Source: PALSA-1006 sp036171275
GTDB taxonomy: Bacteria > Pseudomonadota > Gammaproteobacteria > Burkholderiales > Gallionellaceae
Assembly (NCBI GenBank): GCA_036171275.1
Contig: JAVHQT010000092.1
Coordinates: 1 to 64,000, forward strand
Length of the DNA: 64,000 nt
Direction: 5' to 3'
Part shown: positions 25,584-34,635 of the stretch, one piece after another
Numbering within the stretch: position 1 is the stretch's first letter
Layout of the letters: every line of letters begins with the position of its first letter
Program-made: the position numbers and the translations under genes
Notes under the pieces: generated by a model
The model's input: the letters and a program-made list of their open reading frames with translations, nothing else
The model's database searches: none
What the model was told of the DNA's origin: nothing

Positions 25584-26837
25584 TTAATTTTTATGCATTG
25601 CTGCATTACCCAAATCCCACATTGGCAAGAAGATCCCTAACGCTAAAATCAACACCATTATCCCCAAGCTGATAATCATAATCGGTTCAATTTGCGCGCT
25701 AATCGTTTTGACTTCGTATTCCACTTCTTGCTCATACATACCGGCTATTTCAAACATTAAGCCGTCCAAATCACCGGTTTCCTCACCCACCGCAATCATC
25801 TGCAGCACCACAGGATTGAACACGCCTGACGCTGATGAGGTTCGTAAAATACTTTCGCCGCGCTCCACGCCATCACGCATCCGTTCGACTTTATCGCGCA
25901 TAAATTCGTTATCGACTACCAGCGCAACGGCATTTAAACCTTGCACAATCGGAATTCCGCTTTTCATGCCCAACGCTAAACTTCTGGCAAAACGCGCCAA
26001 GGTTGATTTCAGAACGATTTTGCCGGCAATCGGCAATTTAAATTTGTATTCATCCCACTTAAAGCGTCCTTTAACCGTGTTAATGTAGGCATTGAAAGCG
26101 TAACTTACGCCGGCAATAATCGCTAAAACCATCCACCAATAATGCACAAAAAAATTAGAAGAGCCAATTAGCAGTCGGGTCATCAGCGGCAACGTGGTAT
26201 GGAAATTATCAAACACTTTCACGAACGCCGGAATCACAAAAATATTGACGATGAGAATCGCAATCGCCATTGCAATCACGACAAAGCTGGGGTAACGCAC
26301 AGCACTTTTGATGTTATCGCGCATTTGTTTTTCAAACGCTAAATGGTCGTACAAACGCATAAATGTTTCGTCTAACATGCCGGTCATTTCACCCACTTGC
26401 ACCATGCTGACATAGAACGGTTCAAATAATTTAGGGTGGCGACGCAAGGCTGCACTCAATTCGCGTCCGCTATCCAAACTTTCGCGCAAATCTTTTAACA
26501 CTGCGCTGAAACTTGGATTTTGCGCAGACTCCTGCAAACCCGCCAAAGCCCGCATAATCGGTACACCCGCTTTCATCAGCGTGTGCATTTGCCGACTAAA
26601 CATCATCAAGTCCAGCTGCGTAACCGGTTTTTGATTGAGTTTTTCCCACCAAGTAAGCTGGCTATTCAGCACCTCAGCCGATTCTGAGGCGCGAATTTTT
26701 TTAGAAGGCTTAATGTCAATCGGAATAATGCCGCTGCTCACCAACTGGTCTGCCACCGCGCTCGAATTGGCCCCTTCGAGCGTTCCTTGCACTAAATCAC
26801 CAGCTTGACTGCGTCCTCGATAGGTAAAAACTGGCAT
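25584..26837 (-). CDS. mshG: Type IV pilus/type II secretion platform protein (MshG/PilC)
   Basis: The 417-residue inner-membrane protein starts MPVFTYRGRSQAGDLVQGTLEG and has two GspF domains, each with LMMFSRQMHTLMKAGVPIMRAL- or FARSLALGMKSGIPIVQGL-type blocks, and membrane helices near 175-200, 220-240 and at the C-terminus. It anchors the assembly ATPase and moves pilins into the fibre. It overlaps the ATPase gene by one base, so the two are coupled. Confidence 0.93.
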   Translation of the reverse strand: MPVFTYRGRSQAGDLVQGTLEGANSSAVADQLVSSGIIPIDIKPSKKIRASESAEVLNSQLTWWEKLNQKPVTQLDLMMFSRQMHTLMKAGVPIMRALAGLQESAQNPSFSAVLKDLRESLDSGRELSAALRRHPKLFEPFYVSMVQVGEMTGMLDETFMRLYDHLAFEKQMRDNIKSAVRYPSFVVIAMAIAILIVNIFVIPAFVKVFDNFHTTLPLMTRLLIGSSNFFVHYWWMVLAIIAGVSYAFNAYINTVKGRFKWDEYKFKLPIAGKIVLKSTLARFARSLALGMKSGIPIVQGLNAVALVVDNEFMRDKVERMRDGVERGESILRTSSASGVFNPVVLQMIAVGEETGDLDGLMFEIAGMYEQEVEYEVKTISAQIEPIMIISLGIMVLILALGIFLPMWDLGNAAMHKN

Positions 26838-28540
26838 TATTCTTCAACCTGATTGGTAATGTGCATCACTTCTGAAACCGAGGTAATTCCTTGTTTTAAT
26901 TGTCTTATTGCGTCGTCGAGCAAGGTTCGACCTTTTAAGTATTCGCGTGCCACGTCCATAAAATGTGACGTTTTTTCATGCGAAGCAGCATCGGCAATCG
27001 CCTGTGTCATTTCCAACATTTCATAAATCGCCATCCGTCCAAAATAGCCACTGCCATTGCAATGCGAACAGCCGCGCCCCTGCTTAATGTTGCCCCAATT
27101 ACTGGCATTCAGACCTTCATTCGCCAGCCATTCGGTTTCTTGCACATTGGGTTGATACGGTTCGCTGCAACTTTCACACACACAGCGAATCAGCCGTTGC
27201 GCCAACACCGCCTGCACCGATGAAGCCACCATAAAGCGCGGTACGCCCATATCCACCAAGCGGAACAGCGTACCGGCAGTGTCGCGCGTATGCAAAGTTG
27301 AAAACACTAAGTGCCCAGTCATCGCCGCCCGCAAGCCAATTTGCGCGGTTTCTGCATCGCGCATTTCGCCCACCAGAATCACATCCGGGTCTTGCCGCAT
27401 GGCAGCGCGCAACACTGAAGCAAAGGTAAAGCCAATTTTGTCATTCACTTGCACCTGCACAATGCCCGGCAAGCGATATTCAACCGGATCTTCTACCGTG
27501 ATGATCTTTAAGTCTATTTTGTTAATTTCAGCCAAGCCAGAATACAGCGTGGTGGTTTTACCGCTGCCCGTTGGGCCGGTGACCAACACCATGCCACTGC
27601 TGCGTGAAATAATTTCACGGAAACGCTTTAACATTTCCGGCGGCATCCCCAATTTATCCAAACCCAAAATGCCGCTGTTCTGATTCAACAAACGCATGAC
27701 CACCGATTCGCCATATTGTGTCGGCAAGGTAGAAATCCGCACATCCACCGCCTGATCGTGCACGCGAACGCTGAAGCGCCCATCTTGTGGCAAGCGTTTT
27801 TCGGAAATATCCAGTCCCGCCATCAGCTTCAAACGCAACACCAGGGCCGGCGCAATCTTGGTATCGGCTTCGGTTTGTAAATGTAGCCCACCATCAATGC
27901 GGAAGCGAATCTGCAAGCGATTTTCCTGCGGTTCAATGTGAATATCCGAGGCGCGAACTTGCGTGGCATCATCAAACATTGACTGCAACAGCTTAACGAC
28001 CGGCGCTTCTTCCAAGCCCGCGTTATCGCTCATTGCCCCAAAGTCAACATAACTATCGCCCAAATCTTCAGACAATTCGCGCGCCAACCCGCTAATTTCC
28101 TCAGTGCGTCGATACACGCGGTCAATCGTTTCCAGCAACTGCCCTTCGGTCACCACCGCCAAATCAATATCGCGTTTTAGAATGCGCGAAATTTCATCAA
28201 ACGCAAATAAGTCGGTCGGATCGGTCATGCCGATCAGCACCGCCCCATTCCGCTCTTCCAAGGAAATAGCCCGAAAACGTCGCGCTTGATTTTCTGGCAA
28301 GCGGCGAATCATCTCCAAATTAACGTTATAATATTTGAGGTTGATAAACGGAATGTTCAGCTGCTTGGCCAGTCCTTCGGAAATTTGATCTTCCGTAACA
28401 TAAGCGTTATCAACTAACACCCGCCCAAGTTTACGTCCCGTGCGTTTTTGTTCATCAAGCGCCAACAAAAGCTGCTCCATGGTGATCAATTTTTGCTTAA
28501 CCAACATATCGCCTAAACGGACTTTTTCGGGACGTGCCAT
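26837..28540 (-). CDS. mshE: Pilus assembly ATPase MshE (PilB/GspE family)
   Basis: The 567-residue ATPase drives pilus extension. Its N-terminal domain has two 24-residue MshEN-type motifs, RLGDMLV...LLLALDEQ and KLGRVLV...SEGLAKQ, the module that binds cyclic di-GMP in Vibrio MshE. The first motif has Lys where the consensus has Gly at position 10. The catalytic part has Walker A GPTGSGKT, Asp box IKTVEDPVEY-type IITVEDPVEY, Walker B ILVGEMRD and a zinc tetracysteine (CVCESC, CSHC). It heads the MSHA operon and is divergent from trmL. Confidence 0.93.
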   Translation of the reverse strand: MARPEKVRLGDMLVKQKLITMEQLLLALDEQKRTGRKLGRVLVDNAYVTEDQISEGLAKQLNIPFINLKYYNVNLEMIRRLPENQARRFRAISLEERNGAVLIGMTDPTDLFAFDEISRILKRDIDLAVVTEGQLLETIDRVYRRTEEISGLARELSEDLGDSYVDFGAMSDNAGLEEAPVVKLLQSMFDDATQVRASDIHIEPQENRLQIRFRIDGGLHLQTEADTKIAPALVLRLKLMAGLDISEKRLPQDGRFSVRVHDQAVDVRISTLPTQYGESVVMRLLNQNSGILGLDKLGMPPEMLKRFREIISRSSGMVLVTGPTGSGKTTTLYSGLAEINKIDLKIITVEDPVEYRLPGIVQVQVNDKIGFTFASVLRAAMRQDPDVILVGEMRDAETAQIGLRAAMTGHLVFSTLHTRDTAGTLFRLVDMGVPRFMVASSVQAVLAQRLIRCVCESCSEPYQPNVQETEWLANEGLNASNWGNIKQGRGCSHCNGSGYFGRMAIYEMLEMTQAIADAASHEKTSHFMDVAREYLKGRTLLDDAIRQLKQGITSVSEVMHITNQVEE

Positions 28541-28633
28541 AACTGTTTACCTGAGTAATGCGCTTACCGCGCTAAATGGGCGCGGAAGTTAGCCTTTTTT
28601 CCAATCCCTGACAAGACTTAGCCAAAGAAAACC

Positions 28634-29107
28634 ATGTTTAACCTAATCTTATTTGAACCTGAAATCCCACCCAATACCGGCAATGTGATTCGTCTTTGCG
28701 CCAACACCGGCGCGCAACTACACTTAATTCGCCCCTTGGGTTTTAACTTAGACGACAAGCGACTGCGTCGCGCTGGACTGGATTACCACGAATACGCAAA
28801 TATGCAAGTCCATGATAACATTGAAGAATGTCTGAAATCATTACCAAACTCACGCCTATTTGCGCTTAGCACAAAAGCAACGCATGCTTTCCATCAAGCC
28901 GTTTTTCAATCGGGAGATGCTTTTTTGTTTGGCCCTGAAAGCCGAGGTTTACCTGCCGCAATTTTAAGTGCCTTGCCCGCGCAACAGGTGTTAAGACTGC
29001 CCATGTTGCCGAATAATCGAAGTTTGAATTTATCCAATACCGTGGCAATCACGGTGTATGAAGCTTGGCGACAAATCGGATTTTTGGGCAGTCAGTCAGC
29101 AAGTTAA
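28634..29107 (+). CDS. trmL: tRNA (cytidine(34)-2'-O)-methyltransferase (TrmL)
   Basis: This 157-residue SPOUT methyltransferase modifies the wobble ribose of two leucine tRNAs. MFNLILFEPEIPPNTGNVIRLCANTGAQLHLIRPLGF, FGPESRGLP and RLPMLPNNRSLNLSNTVAITVYEA are the diagnostic blocks, the last two forming the knot that binds S-adenosylmethionine. Length is the usual minimal form. It converges on prlC with 15 bases between the stops. Confidence 0.96.
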   Translation: MFNLILFEPEIPPNTGNVIRLCANTGAQLHLIRPLGFNLDDKRLRRAGLDYHEYANMQVHDNIEECLKSLPNSRLFALSTKATHAFHQAVFQSGDAFLFGPESRGLPAAILSALPAQQVLRLPMLPNNRSLNLSNTVAITVYEAWRQIGFLGSQSAS

Positions 29108-29122
29108 GCCACATTATTCGAA

Positions 29123-31177
29123 TTAAAGCGCCTCGCTCAAGCCGTTATGCCGCAACAATGCGTCAATTTTTGGCTCGCGGCCGCGAAATGCTTTGAAAGA
29201 ATCCATTGCATTACGACTGCCGCCCACCGCCAAAATTTCTGCGCGGAAATGGCTGCCGGTAGCGACATCCAACACGCCGTTTTCTTCAAATAAACTATAG
29301 GCATCAGCCGACAACACTTCCGCCCATTTATAGCTGTAGTACCCCGCGGCATATCCACCGGCAAAAATATGCGAAAACCCATTTTGAAAGCGGTTAAACG
29401 ACGGTGGAATCAGCACCGCAACTTCGCGCCGCACCTCGTCTAATAATTGCTGTACCGTTTGTTTTTGCGCACTAAACTCACTGTGCAGGCACAAGTCGAA
29501 TAACGAAAACTCAATCTGGCGTAAGGTTTGCAGCCCACTTTGAAAATTTTTCGCCGCAATCATTTTGTCGTATAAATCACGCGGCAAAGGTTGCCCGCTT
29601 TCGCTATGGCGCGTCATGCCTTGCAACACATCCCATTCCCAACAAAAATTTTCCATAAATTGACTGGGCAATTCCACCGCATCCCATTCCACGCCGTTAA
29701 TGCCGGACACGCCAAGCTCTTCCACCAGCGTCAATAAATGATGCAAACCATGACCGAATTCGTGGAACAAGGTGTTCACTTCGTCATGCGTGAACAGCGC
29801 GGGGCGACCGCCGACCGGCGCAGCAAAATTGCAATTCAGATACGCCACCGGCAGTTGAATGCCGTTTTGTGTGCGGCGGCGCGTAATGGCATCGTCCATC
29901 CAGGCCCCGCCGCGCTTGCTCGCTCTGGCGTACAAGTCAAGATAAAATTGCCCGATCAACTGATTTTGCGCATCGACAATATCAAAAAAACGCACTGTTT
30001 CGTGCCACAGCGGCGCGCTGGAAGCTCGAATGCGCAAGCCAAATAGTTTTTCTACCAAGCCAAACAAGCCCGCCAACACTGCATCTTCAGGAAAATAGTG
30101 CTTAACCTCTTGATCAGAAAACGCATATCGCTGCTCGCGCAATTTTTCGCTGGCATACCCTACATCCCAAGATTGCAATTCCGTTAAGCCAAGTTGATGG
30201 GCTGCAAAATCGCGCAACTCTTCTAAGTCTTTGATTGCAAAGGGTTTTGCGCGTTGCGCCAATGTTCGCAAAAAAGTGGCGACTTGCTGCGGCGTCTCCG
30301 CCATTTTGCTGGCCAACGACAATTCCGCGTAGTTGGCGAAGCCCAACATTTGCGCTTGCTCTTCGCGTAATTGCAAAATTTGCAAGATTAGCTGCGTGTT
30401 GTCCAAGGCCGTATCGGCTGCTAACTCGCTGGCGCGGGTAGCATAGGCGCGATACATTTTTTCACGCAGCGCGCGGTTATCGGCGTACTGCATCAATGGG
30501 CCGTAGGACGGCGCTTTCAGGGTGAATAGCCAACCGGCTTTACCTGAGGCCGCGCTCGTTTCGCCTTGTTCAAGAAAGGCTTCTGCCGCCACTTGGCGCT
30601 CATCTTCGGGAATGCCAGACAGCTCATTTTCATTGGTAATCACGCAGCTAAAGGCATTGGTCGCATCCAGTAAATTGTCCGAAAATTTCGAACACAGTGC
30701 CGACAATTGTTCCTGAATCGCCATAAAACGGGCTTTTTGCGCCTGCGGTAATTCCGCACCGCCGAGCCGAAAATCGCGTAATTCGTTGGCGAGAATTTTT
30801 TGTTGTGCCGCATTTAAAGTGGCATAAGCCGCGCTTTCGCGTAGCGTTTTGTAGGCTTCAAACAAGGCTAAATTTTGTGACAACTCAGCGTAATACTGCG
30901 TCACTTTTGGCAAGTTGGCGTTATACACATCGCGCAATTCCGGCGAATTCATCACCATATTTAAATGCCCGACTTGCCCCCATGCCCGTGCCAATTGTTC
31001 ATTGGCATCTTCCAGCGGTTGCACAAAATTGTCCCAGGTCGGTGCGGAAATCTCGGCTAACAATTGCTTCATCAATGCTCGATTGCGGCTTAACAATTCA
31101 TCCACTGCAGGCGTGATATGTTCAACTTTAATCTCTGAAAAACGCGGCAAACCGGTAAAACTTAATAAGGGATTCAT
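29123..31177 (-). CDS. prlC: Oligopeptidase A (PrlC, M3 metallopeptidase)
   Basis: The 684-residue cytoplasmic zinc peptidase degrades short peptides such as cleaved signal sequences. The HEXXH motif is in LFHEFGHGLHHLLT, with the third ligand Glu downstream (GVEWDAVELPSQFMENFCWE). I place the start at the ATG at 31177 (MNPLLSFTGLPRFSEI), which has GAAGGA before it; the open frame runs 63 codons further upstream but that part is not family-like. It is divergent from bcsZ. Confidence 0.95.
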   Translation of the reverse strand: MNPLLSFTGLPRFSEIKVEHITPAVDELLSRNRALMKQLLAEISAPTWDNFVQPLEDANEQLARAWGQVGHLNMVMNSPELRDVYNANLPKVTQYYAELSQNLALFEAYKTLRESAAYATLNAAQQKILANELRDFRLGGAELPQAQKARFMAIQEQLSALCSKFSDNLLDATNAFSCVITNENELSGIPEDERQVAAEAFLEQGETSAASGKAGWLFTLKAPSYGPLMQYADNRALREKMYRAYATRASELAADTALDNTQLILQILQLREEQAQMLGFANYAELSLASKMAETPQQVATFLRTLAQRAKPFAIKDLEELRDFAAHQLGLTELQSWDVGYASEKLREQRYAFSDQEVKHYFPEDAVLAGLFGLVEKLFGLRIRASSAPLWHETVRFFDIVDAQNQLIGQFYLDLYARASKRGGAWMDDAITRRRTQNGIQLPVAYLNCNFAAPVGGRPALFTHDEVNTLFHEFGHGLHHLLTLVEELGVSGINGVEWDAVELPSQFMENFCWEWDVLQGMTRHSESGQPLPRDLYDKMIAAKNFQSGLQTLRQIEFSLFDLCLHSEFSAQKQTVQQLLDEVRREVAVLIPPSFNRFQNGFSHIFAGGYAAGYYSYKWAEVLSADAYSLFEENGVLDVATGSHFRAEILAVGGSRNAMDSFKAFRGREPKIDALLRHNGLSEAL

Positions 31178-31356
31178 CCAATTTCCTTCATGTATAAAAA
31201 GCCCGGTTCGACTAGAAGCGACGGGAAGTTGCAGAATTATGCCGCAGAAAACGGGTGCTGAGCGATAAACCTGCGCCGTATCCAAGGCGGTTTGCGATAG
31301 TGGACTTAAGGTAAAATTGACTTTTCCGTCCCGCGTTAAAATCGACCGCATTGAAT

Positions 31357-32478
31357 ATGACCTCACTCATTCGCCACCTGTTTGTTGCTTTCTGTTTGCT
31401 TATTTCCGGCACTGCCACTGCGGCCAATACCTGCGGCGCACCTTGGCCTTTATGGGAAAAATTTGTTTTGGTGCATATTCAGCCCGATGGTCGTGTAGTG
31501 GACTTTTTTGCCAACAAAACCACTACATCCGAAGGACAAGCTTATGCCTTGTTTTTTGCCTTGGTGGCAGGCGACAAACTGCAATTTGATCGAATTCTAA
31601 AATGGACACAGGCCAATTTAGCGCAAGGCGATTTGGCGTTGCATTTACCGGCATGGCAATGGGGGCAGCGTAAAGATAACACGTGGGGCGTGCTCGATTC
31701 TAATTCTGCCAGCGATGCCGATTTATGGATTGCATACAGCTTGCTGCACGCCGCCAAACTGTGGAATAACCTGCATTATCGGGTGACTGCGAATGCGTTA
31801 TTACGCGCAATTCGCCACCACGAAGTGGTCAAACTGCCTTCTATCGGCAAAACGCTGCTGCCTGCGCCGGTCGGTTTCGCCTTAAAAGATAAAGTATGGC
31901 GGCTCAACCCGAGCTATTCCCCGATACAGGTTTTGCGTTTTTTCTCTAAGGTCGATCTAGAAGGCGACTGGAATGAGGTGCTTGAAAACGCCTTCCGTAT
32001 GTTAGCGGTCACTTCACGCACAGGTCTTTCGCCAGACTGGGTTTTATACCGTGCCAATCAAGGTTTTACGCTTGATCCCGAACAGGGCAAAGTCAGCGGC
32101 TATGATGCCATTCGGGTGTATTTGTGGTGGGCCATGCTCAATCCCAAAGAACCTTACTTTGAAAAATTAAAGCCGTATATCACCGGCGCCAAACAATTCG
32201 CCGTCAACGCCGCTTTACCCGAACGGGTTAATATCGCCGATGGTCAGGTCACTGGCAGCGCGCCCATTGGTTTTATCGCTGCCTTAGCGCCATACCAAAA
32301 AACGCTTTATAATCATATAGTTAGAACAGAAATTACCCTAGGGGATGATGTCGGATATTACAATTATGTGCTGAGCTTATTTGGCACTGGTTGGATGGAA
32401 AATCGCTATCGATTTAATGTTGATGGTAGTTTAAAAGTGAGCTATCAAAAATGCGCAAAACAACCACCGCCTCATTGA
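31357..32478 (+). CDS. bcsZ: Periplasmic endoglucanase BcsZ (GH8 cellulase)
   Basis: The 373-residue protein has a signal peptide (MTSLIRHLFVAFCLLISGTATAA) and the GH8 blocks WPLWEKFV, TSEGQAYALFFALVA with the general-acid Glu, NTWGVLDSNSASDADLWIAYSLL with the catalytic Asp region, and YDAIRVYLWWAML. It trims cellulose in the periplasm and is needed for normal cellulose export. The ATG at 31357 is preferred over the TTG two codons earlier. It converges on bcsG. No bcsA, bcsB or bcsC is in the window. Confidence 0.94.
   Translation: MTSLIRHLFVAFCLLISGTATAANTCGAPWPLWEKFVLVHIQPDGRVVDFFANKTTTSEGQAYALFFALVAGDKLQFDRILKWTQANLAQGDLALHLPAWQWGQRKDNTWGVLDSNSASDADLWIAYSLLHAAKLWNNLHYRVTANALLRAIRHHEVVKLPSIGKTLLPAPVGFALKDKVWRLNPSYSPIQVLRFFSKVDLEGDWNEVLENAFRMLAVTSRTGLSPDWVLYRANQGFTLDPEQGKVSGYDAIRVYLWWAMLNPKEPYFEKLKPYITGAKQFAVNAALPERVNIADGQVTGSAPIGFIAALAPYQKTLYNHIVRTEITLGDDVGYYNYVLSLFGTGWMENRYRFNVDGSLKVSYQKCAKQPPPH
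32306..32323 (-). repeat. TAACTATATGATTATAAA variant inside bcsZ
   Basis: On the minus strand this matches the first 15 bases of the copies at 1243-1259 and 58929-58945. It is within the bcsZ codons for LYNHIV. Confidence 0.45.
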
Positions 32479-32602
32479 TAATAACTGCAAAAAAGTTGAG
32501 AAAACACTGATTAAATCAACCGTTCGCCCGGCATCCTTCGATCAACTCACGCGTAACCCTTGTGGGTACGCGCTTCCCTAGGTTAATCCGCACATCCTAT
32601 CC

Positions 32603-34231
32603 TCAGCGGTATTCGCCCCACTCTTCTGAACCTTGCCGCCAAAAGTATCGATCGTTGTATTTCATGACGGTCGAACTTTCACTTTGCGCTACAAATGGCG
32701 TGATTGGCAGGTCACGCACATAGTCGGCAGGGATAAAGTCGCTACCAATATACGGCGAGTTCGCTAGCATATTCGCCACAATTTGGCTTAACGCCAAATA
32801 ACTGGTATCCGCTTCAATAATAAATTGACTGCCTTGCCGTTGCACGCCTCCGCCAATGACCTTAATGCCCACCGGAACCAGCGTCACGCGCGAACTGGGA
32901 ATTTCGCGCATTCCTGCCATTTGCATTTGCTCACTTTGAATCGCTGCGCCGTGTTCTGGTACCACCGCAACCACAGCGCGACGACCGGTACGCTCATATT
33001 TTTCCAGAAAACTTTCGATATTGTCTAACAAACTAGTCAGCCGAATCTTGTAAGACTGAATGCTATCCAAATTCATTTTTCGGCCGGTTAAACGATTACC
33101 GTCATGCAAACTAACGGTGTTGTAATACAGCGCCACACGCGGGCTCAGCGCTTTATCGCGTTTATCCAGCCAATGCGTCAGCACTGATAAGTCATCGTAA
33201 ATCGGCGCGTTATCGAAGGCTTGTTGCACCACGGTTTCGCCAAGCAGCGACTGGGGTTTAACATTAAAATGTTGCTCCTGAATCAGCTTTAAAAAATCAT
33301 CAAAATGCCCATCGTGGTTCATCGCCAATTGGGTTTCAAAGCCGCTCAATTCCAAATTGCGCATCAAATAGCATTGTTCGGATACCGGTTTATACAGCCC
33401 CGCATTGTTGGTTTGCCCGCAGTTTGCGCGGTGAATCCGTATGGCCGCAGGTCCGCTATATGACGTGCCGGTATTAAAACGGGTAAATAAAAAATCAAAA
33501 CGCTTCCATAGTGGGTGCGAATCTAGTTCCACCGCCTTCACATCGTCCCACGACAGCGAGCAAACGTGAATGAAGATTAAATCAAACGGAATATCTTTCG
33601 AACCTAGCGTCGGGAACGACACTCTCCGCGTCGATTCTGTCTCAAAGAATGCTTGTAATACGGTGTTTAAATTTGTTTTATTGGATTTTTCAGGCGGCGG
33701 ATTGCTGGTATTAACCGCCGCCACTGGCATGATGGGCGCACCCAAATTCAACGTACCGTTATACTGCTCCCATCCCACCAGTGACATTAAGCTCAACATC
33801 ACCAGCAAGCCAATGCGCACCCGAATACTTACAATGGCATACAACAACCAGCCAATCAGCAAAGAAGACACAATCGTCATCATCGACATTCGCTCTGCCA
33901 ACTCACTCAAATACACCGTATCAAATTTGGTGATTAACGCCATTTGGCTCAGCAAGCGATCAATCGAGGGCAGCCATGAATCGTAGTAAAACAGCAGACT
34001 CGCCGCCAACACAGTCAAAACTTGTTTGCCATAACGAAGCGCGGACTGTCGTACTGGTAGCAAAATAAACACCGCCAGCAGCAAATTTTCAAACGAATGA
34101 AAGCCAATCAAGCCTTGCCAGAGCAGGGCAAATTTCACTAAGAAGTAGAAATTCCAGTTCCCCAATGTCAGCACTAGCGGCGCTTGCGACCCGCCAACCG
34201 GAATCGGCTCTTTGCTTGGTTCAGTGATCAA
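32603..34231 (-). CDS. bcsG: Cellulose phosphoethanolamine transferase BcsG
   Basis: The 542-residue inner-membrane enzyme attaches phosphoethanolamine to cellulose. The N-terminal 150 residues hold several membrane helices (NWNFYFLVKFALLWQGLIGF first). The periplasmic catalytic domain has the nucleophile Ser in GTSYSGPAAIR and zinc ligands in VCSLSWDD, LHDGN and VVPEHGA. All agree with the E. coli enzyme as I remember it. It overlaps the bcsF-like gene by four bases and ends the bcsE-F-G operon. Confidence 0.95.
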   Translation of the reverse strand: MITEPSKEPIPVGGSQAPLVLTLGNWNFYFLVKFALLWQGLIGFHSFENLLLAVFILLPVRQSALRYGKQVLTVLAASLLFYYDSWLPSIDRLLSQMALITKFDTVYLSELAERMSMMTIVSSLLIGWLLYAIVSIRVRIGLLVMLSLMSLVGWEQYNGTLNLGAPIMPVAAVNTSNPPPEKSNKTNLNTVLQAFFETESTRRVSFPTLGSKDIPFDLIFIHVCSLSWDDVKAVELDSHPLWKRFDFLFTRFNTGTSYSGPAAIRIHRANCGQTNNAGLYKPVSEQCYLMRNLELSGFETQLAMNHDGHFDDFLKLIQEQHFNVKPQSLLGETVVQQAFDNAPIYDDLSVLTHWLDKRDKALSPRVALYYNTVSLHDGNRLTGRKMNLDSIQSYKIRLTSLLDNIESFLEKYERTGRRAVVAVVPEHGAAIQSEQMQMAGMREIPSSRVTLVPVGIKVIGGGVQRQGSQFIIEADTSYLALSQIVANMLANSPYIGSDFIPADYVRDLPITPFVAQSESSTVMKYNDRYFWRQGSEEWGEYR

Positions 34232-34635
34232 AACGAATCGCCCTGTTTTTTAATTTGAAAATGATGCTGCTTTGGAACCGACTCATAATCGAGCAAACTC
34301 AGCGTATGTGCGTTGTCCTCATCTAAGGAAAATACGCTTTCTTCTTTAGCCTTGCGTGCCGGCAAGGCTTCTAATTCCAAGGTGAGCGGCAGGTCTTTTT
34401 TCTTGGGCGCAGGCATGACCGGTGGCAACTGGTGAACCACTTCGTCCTCTTCTGGCGCTAGCACCACGCCGGCAATTGGCGCGGTCAATTTGGGTTGATA
34501 AGGCTGCAACACCTTCAATCTAAAGCGTTTCAGCCGGCGTTTCGCTTGCCAACGTTGCCAACCTAAAGGCAGCCGATACGCTAGAAACGCGCCTAGCAAC
34601 AATCCGGCCGCCAATGCAATCAGCAGCTGATTCAT
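34228..34635 (-). CDS. bcsF: BcsF-like small membrane protein with long cytoplasmic tail
   Basis: The 135-residue protein has one N-terminal membrane helix (about 3-22) followed by a basic stretch (WQRWQAKRRLKRFRLK), as in E. coli BcsF, but that protein is only about 63 residues. The remaining 80 residues are acidic, proline-rich and probably disordered. It lies between bcsE and bcsG with four-base overlaps on both sides, the exact bcsF place. In E. coli BcsF links BcsE and BcsG at the membrane. The name rests on position and topology. Confidence 0.7.
   Translation of the reverse strand: MNQLLIALAAGLLLGAFLAYRLPLGWQRWQAKRRLKRFRLKVLQPYQPKLTAPIAGVVLAPEEDEVVHQLPPVMPAPKKKDLPLTLELEALPARKAKEESVFSLDEDNAHTLSLLDYESVPKQHHFQIKKQGDSF

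Noticed and set aside
31178..31366. 63-codon N-terminal extension of prlC
   Set aside because: It overlaps the bcsZ promoter region, lacks family similarity, and the ATG at 31177 has a good ribosome site.
32550..32572. Hairpin CGCGTAACCC/GGGTACGCG between bcsZ and bcsG as a bidirectional terminator
   Set aside because: The stem has a bulge and no T run follows on either strand, so termination is not supported.
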